Assembly (NCBI GenBank): GCA_964636675.1 | Contig: CAZWUO010000166.1 | Coordinates: 1-8,691 of the forward strand | DNA from: JALUUH01 sp964636675 | GTDB taxonomy: Bacteria; Pseudomonadota; Gammaproteobacteria; S012-40 | Direction: 5' to 3' | Length of the DNA stretch: 8,691 bases | Shown: one piece after another, positions 6,007 through 8,691 of the stretch | Layout of the letters: the number at the start of each line of letters is the position of its first letter | How positions within the stretch are numbered: the stretch's first letter is position 1 | Notes under the pieces: model-generated | What the model was told of the DNA's origin: nothing | The model's input: the letters and a program-made list of their open reading frames with translations, nothing else | Databases searched by the model: none | Position numbers and translations under genes: made by a program

Positions 6007-6036
6007 TTGGTCGTTTGGCCGCATTGATTTTATAGC
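6007..6036 (+). promoter_or_regulatory. Candidate promoter of the peroxiredoxin gene
   Basis: A -35-like TTGGTC (6007-6012) and a -10-like TATAGC (6031-6036) are 18 bases apart. The implied 5' leader is about 50 bases up to the ATG at 6097. Both hexamers are moderate matches to the sigma-70 consensus, consistent with a promoter that gains from an activator. Confidence 0.4.
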
Positions 6037-6096
6037 GCTTTTGCACGAAAATGAATAAAGAGCAAAGGTAACTAATTGAAGATAAAGGAGATAAAA

Positions 6097-6702
6097 ATGG
6101 GTGTATTAGTTGGACGCGAAGCCCCGAATTTTACCGCAAACGCGGTATTAGGTAATGGTGAAATTGTAGATGGCTATACGTTATCTACAGCAATTAAAGG
6201 AAAGAATGCGGTTTTATTCTTTTATCCTCTTGATTTCACATTTGTTTGTCCATCGGAGTTAATTGCCTTTGATCATCGTATCGAAGAATTTAAAAAGCGC
6301 AATGTTGAAGTGATTGGGGTTTCTATTGATTCTCAATTCACGCATAACGCCTGGCGTAATACGCCGATTAACGAAGGTGGCATTGGACCCGTAAAATACA
6401 CCTTGGTCGCGGATATGAATCATGCCATTTGCCAAGCATACGATGTAGAAACACTGGATGGAAACGTGGCTTTTCGTGGTTCGTTTTTAATCGATACCAA
6501 TGGAATTGTTCGCCATCAAGTGGTTAATGATCTTCCATTAGGGCGTAATGTTGATGAAATGCTGCGCATGGTGGATGCTTTAGCTTTTCACGAAGAACAT
6601 GGCGAAGTTTGCCCAGCTGGATGGACTCAAGGTGATAAGGGCATGAAAGATACCCCTGATGGCGTTGCTTCTTATTTATCTGAAAATGCGGATAAGCTTT
6701 AA
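6097..6702 (+). CDS. Typical 2-Cys peroxiredoxin (AhpC/TSA, Prx1 group)
   Basis: The product is a 201-residue cytoplasmic thiol peroxidase that reduces hydrogen peroxide, organic peroxides and peroxynitrite, using thioredoxin or AhpF as likely reductant. No ahpF lies in this window, so the partner is elsewhere. The ATG at 6097 has AAAGGAG six bases upstream. The peroxidatic site is PLDFTFVCPSE with Cys51, fitting PxxxTxxC (Pro44, Thr48, Cys51). The resolving site is GEVCPAGW with Cys172. Length and the C-terminal arm after VCPAGW are those of the Prx1/AhpC1 subfamily. GGIG near residue 100 and a C-terminal YL resemble the GGLG/YF pair of hyperoxidation-sensitive eukaryotic-type peroxiredoxins. 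It is a single-gene unit between a candidate promoter and a strong terminator. Exact orthology to a named gene (ahpC, prxA, tsaA) is not claimed. Confidence 0.95.
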   Translation: MGVLVGREAPNFTANAVLGNGEIVDGYTLSTAIKGKNAVLFFYPLDFTFVCPSELIAFDHRIEEFKKRNVEVIGVSIDSQFTHNAWRNTPINEGGIGPVKYTLVADMNHAICQAYDVETLDGNVAFRGSFLIDTNGIVRHQVVNDLPLGRNVDEMLRMVDALAFHEEHGEVCPAGWTQGDKGMKDTPDGVASYLSENADKL

Positions 6703-6733
6703 AATTTTTTAAATAGCACTTTTTGTAGTATCT

Positions 6734-6762
6734 AAAAAAGCCGCGCTAAGCGCGGCTTTTTT
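6734..6762. terminator. Bidirectional rho-independent terminator
   Basis: A perfect 7-bp GC-only stem, gccgcgc/gcgcggc, with loop taa is flanked by A6 on the left and T6 on the right, so it works as an intrinsic terminator on both strands. It ends the peroxiredoxin transcript 32 bases after its stop and can also end the converging sensor kinase transcript, whose stop is at 6799. Confidence 0.93.
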
Positions 6763-6798
6763 ATTGGAATAGTAATAAATTTAGCAATGGATGATAGG

Positions 6799-7764
6799 TT
6801 ATTTTGGCAGCGTAATCACGACACGCAAACCGTTCGGGATTTTGTTTTGTAATTGAATACTGCCACGATGTGCTTGAATCAAAGTACGCGCTACGCTTAG
6901 ACCTAAACCTACGCCGCCCGTCGTGCGATTACGCGATTTTTCGATACGATAAAAAGGAATGAAGACATTCTTTAATTCATGTTCCGGAATGCCGGGGCCG
7001 TGATCGGATACCGTGATTTTTATTTGCTCGGGTTCGCAAAGTAGCTTAACTTTTGCGTGTTTGCCATATTTAATCGCATTTTCAACCAGGTTGCTAATGG
7101 TTCTTTTAATCGCGATAGGTTTACAGTCTAAAACACAATGTTTAGGCCCGATATATTGCACGGATCCAAAAGTGTCTGCCGCGTCATCGCAGATGCTGCA
7201 TATTAACGAGGCGATATCCGTTTTGATATTGCTTTCTTTAACCGAGTCTTCACGAATAAAAGCCAGCGTGGATTGAATCATTGTGCTCATGTCATCGATG
7301 TCGCTCAAGGCTTTTTGCTTTTGTTGTTCGTCGGGCAAAGACTCAACACGTAAGCGTAACCGGGTGAGTGGTGTGCGTAAATCGTGTGATATAGCCGCAA
7401 CGAGCTGCATGCGTTCTTCAACAAAGCGTTGTATGTGCTCTTGCATATGATTGAAACTTTGCGCGGCTTCGCGAACTTCCCTTGGGCCTGTTAGGGGCAC
7501 AGGTGTCGTATGCATTTCGTTGCTAAAGCGTTTTGCGCCTGTTGAAAGTTGTTTTAGCGGTGCGATAAGTTGCCGCGAAATCAAATAAGCAATAATGATC
7601 AAACAAAGTAATACCACACTAAAAACGATTGCCCAATCAAGTAATGTCTGTTCTTGGCTAAGTAGCAGCGTATAGATTAAGACCAGGTCGGAGACGATAA
7701 TTGATGTGCCTATAATCAGGATAAGTATCGTGCGCCCTACAAGGCTATCAGGGATTAATCGCAT
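6799..7764 (-). CDS. Two-component sensor histidine kinase (EnvZ/OmpR family)
   Basis: The product is a 321-residue inner-membrane kinase. Two membrane helices (about 12-35 and 44-63) enclose a periplasmic loop of only about ten residues (SQEQTLLDW), so it has no room for a separate ligand-binding domain. A HAMP linker (about 64-116, with the QLIAPLKQLSTGAKRF helix) leads to the dimerisation domain with the H-box AAISHDLRTPLTRLRL, phospho-accepting His127. The ATP-binding domain shows the N-box NLVENAIKYG (Asn229), G1 DHGPGIP (254-260), an F-box-like FIPFYRIEKSR and G2 TGGVGLGLS (282-290). All key residues for kinase activity are present. The ATG overlaps the stop of the upstream regulator gene by 10 bases, so the pair is co-translated. 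The short loop suggests sensing within the membrane or through a partner protein; the signal is unknown. Confidence 0.93.
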   Translation of the reverse strand: MRLIPDSLVGRTILILIIGTSIIVSDLVLIYTLLLSQEQTLLDWAIVFSVVLLCLIIIAYLISRQLIAPLKQLSTGAKRFSNEMHTTPVPLTGPREVREAAQSFNHMQEHIQRFVEERMQLVAAISHDLRTPLTRLRLRVESLPDEQQKQKALSDIDDMSTMIQSTLAFIREDSVKESNIKTDIASLICSICDDAADTFGSVQYIGPKHCVLDCKPIAIKRTISNLVENAIKYGKHAKVKLLCEPEQIKITVSDHGPGIPEHELKNVFIPFYRIEKSRNRTTGGVGLGLSVARTLIQAHRGSIQLQNKIPNGLRVVITLPK

Positions 7765-8498
7765 GCACCGGTCTCTACGGTTGCGGTAAACATATAACCA
7801 CCATTACGAATGGTTTTGAGTAATTTAGGTTGTTTGGGATTGGTTTCGATTTTATGGCGTAGCCGACTGAGTTGCACATCGATGCTGCGATCAAATGTCA
7901 CGGCTTCTCTGCCTTTAGTCATCCCGAGTAATTGATCGCGATTGAGTACGACCTGGGGCCGTTCGACGAATGTGATCAATAAGTCGAATTCGCCAGAGGT
8001 CAGGGTGATTAGCACTTTATCGGCGTTGAAGAGTTCTCGTTTAGCGGGATTTAATACCCAGCCCTCGAAGCAAAAACAGGTATTTTTTGGCTTGTTGTCA
8101 AATATCGTAGGTTGGTTAAAACGTGACAACTCGTGTCGTCTTAGTATGGCGCGTATTCGTGCGAGCAATTCGCGTGGATTAAAGGGCTTGGTGAGATAAT
8201 CATCGGCGCCCAGTTCAAGCCCGACTATGCGATCAGTGTCGTCACCCATCGCAGTAAGCATGAGTACCGGGATGGAGGATTGACGGCGTAAACGTCGACA
8301 AAATGATAAACCATCTTCACCCGGCATCATTAAATCTAATACCACTAGGTCGTAGTGTCCCACAGCGAGTTGTTTGTCCGCGTCTTTTGCATCCATAGCA
8401 ACATCGACACGTAATTGATGCTCGCGTAGAAAGCGACTCAGTAGGTCTCGAATTTCACGATCGTCATCTACAATCAGTATGTGTGGTTGTTTATTCAT
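7755..8498 (-). CDS. OmpR-family response regulator
   Basis: The product is a 247-residue DNA-binding regulator. The receiver domain (about 6-120) has the acidic pocket VDDD (11-13), phospho-acceptor Asp55 in VVLDLMMPGEDG, Thr82 in LMLTAMGD and Lys104 in YLTKPF, all as required for phosphorylation and switching. A linker with an unusual CFCF motif joins the winged-helix output domain (about 142-240), which contains LTSGEFDLLITFVERP and the recognition part FDRSIDVQLSRLRHKIE, then the wing LLKTIRNGGYMF. The family resemblance is to OmpR rather than PhoB, but the target genes cannot be inferred. GGAAG sits a few bases before the ATG. It is the first gene of a two-gene operon with the kinase and probably regulates its own promoter. 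Confidence 0.94.
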   Translation of the reverse strand: MNKQPHILIVDDDREIRDLLSRFLREHQLRVDVAMDAKDADKQLAVGHYDLVVLDLMMPGEDGLSFCRRLRRQSSIPVLMLTAMGDDTDRIVGLELGADDYLTKPFNPRELLARIRAILRRHELSRFNQPTIFDNKPKNTCFCFEGWVLNPAKRELFNADKVLITLTSGEFDLLITFVERPQVVLNRDQLLGMTKGREAVTFDRSIDVQLSRLRHKIETNPKQPKLLKTIRNGGYMFTATVETGACD

Positions 8499-8691
8499 AT
8501 GCTTCCATAATCATCAAACCATTAATATAAGCCTGTTTCTGCAGAGCTGCAGCATTAAAGTGTAACAAATCATTGCAAACATTTAACCTAGAATCCGCAG
8601 TTGAACGACATGCAGAGTGCGTTTTTAAGCGTGAAGAGCAAGACGCGATGAGGCGGAATAGCCGGCTATTGCAACGATTCGCAACGATGCT
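8499..8691. promoter_or_regulatory. Upstream region of the two-component operon
   Basis: This is a 193-base non-coding stretch in front of the response regulator. Read on the minus strand it has a -10-like TATATT (8529-8524) without a good -35, as at activator-dependent promoters. Just upstream lie two ctgcag palindromes eight bases apart (8539-8552), then a TGTTACA motif (8567-8561) of the kind seen in OmpR-type boxes. Farther out, near the edge, a 14-bp perfect palindrome (8657-8670) and two direct copies of gcaacgat with 10-bp period (8671-8688) occur. These could belong to this operon or to a gene beyond the window. Confidence 0.35.

Larger units (their letters stand above)
5775..6096. 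other. Intergenic region between divergent sigma operon and peroxiredoxin
   Basis: These 322 non-coding bases separate two genes read outward. On the right half I see a candidate peroxiredoxin promoter and a small inverted repeat (listed separately). On the left, read on the minus strand, an ATG at 5812 opens a five-codon reading frame (MFKIQ, stop) just before the sigma ribosome binding site; its significance is unclear. I could not find a convincing sigma-70 or ECF (GGAAC-like) promoter for the sigma operon. No RNA gene or open frame of note is present. Confidence 0.5.

Noticed and set aside
8532..8691. Divergent partial coding gene on the plus strand
   Set aside because: The frame is open to the edge, but the ATG at 8648 has a weak ribosome binding site and only 14 codons are visible, too few to call.

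Overview
This window looks like a chromosomal segment from a Gram-negative, AT-leaning gammaproteobacterium, possibly a marine or free-living one. The evidence is two outer-membrane beta-barrel proteins ending in aromatic residues, a lipoprotein with a clear lipobox, an EnvZ/OmpR-type two-component pair, and an ECF sigma / DUF3619 / DUF3106 cluster of a kind known from beta- and gammaproteobacteria. Taxonomy below class level is inference. I see no rRNA, tRNA, CRISPR array, phage gene or intact transposase.

Layout. Positions 1-56 hold one copy of a short dispersed repeat. It is followed by a small outer-membrane beta-barrel gene (110-733, +). Converging on it is a 642-residue DUF4382/DUF5666-type surface lipoprotein (844-2772, -). 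Upstream of that gene lies a 95-bp element with 25-bp terminal inverted arms (2898-2992), which resembles a MITE. Next is a second outer-membrane barrel gene (3029-3916, -). Its start codon and signal peptide lie inside a second copy of the dispersed repeat. A third, inverted copy sits at 4001-4031.

Positions 4127-5774 (-) carry a tight four-gene operon read in the order ECF sigma factor, DUF3619-type membrane protein (probable anti-sigma), small acidic exported protein, and very basic exported DUF3106 protein. The genes overlap by 4, 14 and 8 bases, so they are probably translationally coupled. The sigma factor has no usual start codon at the place its conserved N-terminus requires and appears to start at CTG (or ATT).

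A 322-base non-coding stretch (5775-6096) separates the sigma operon from a divergent typical 2-Cys peroxiredoxin (6097-6702, +), which ends at a strong bidirectional terminator (6734-6762). On the other side is a response regulator / sensor kinase operon (8498 down to 6799, -), with a 10-base overlap and an unusually small predicted periplasmic loop in the kinase. The right edge (8499-8691) is the regulator's upstream region, with several palindromes and a 10-bp-period direct repeat.

Taken together the window is rich in envelope and stress functions: surface barrels, a surface lipoprotein, an envelope-type sigma module, a peroxidase and a membrane sensor system. The points most worth following are the sigma operon with its oppositely charged exported pair and odd start, and the repeat that has become the 5' end of a surface-protein gene.
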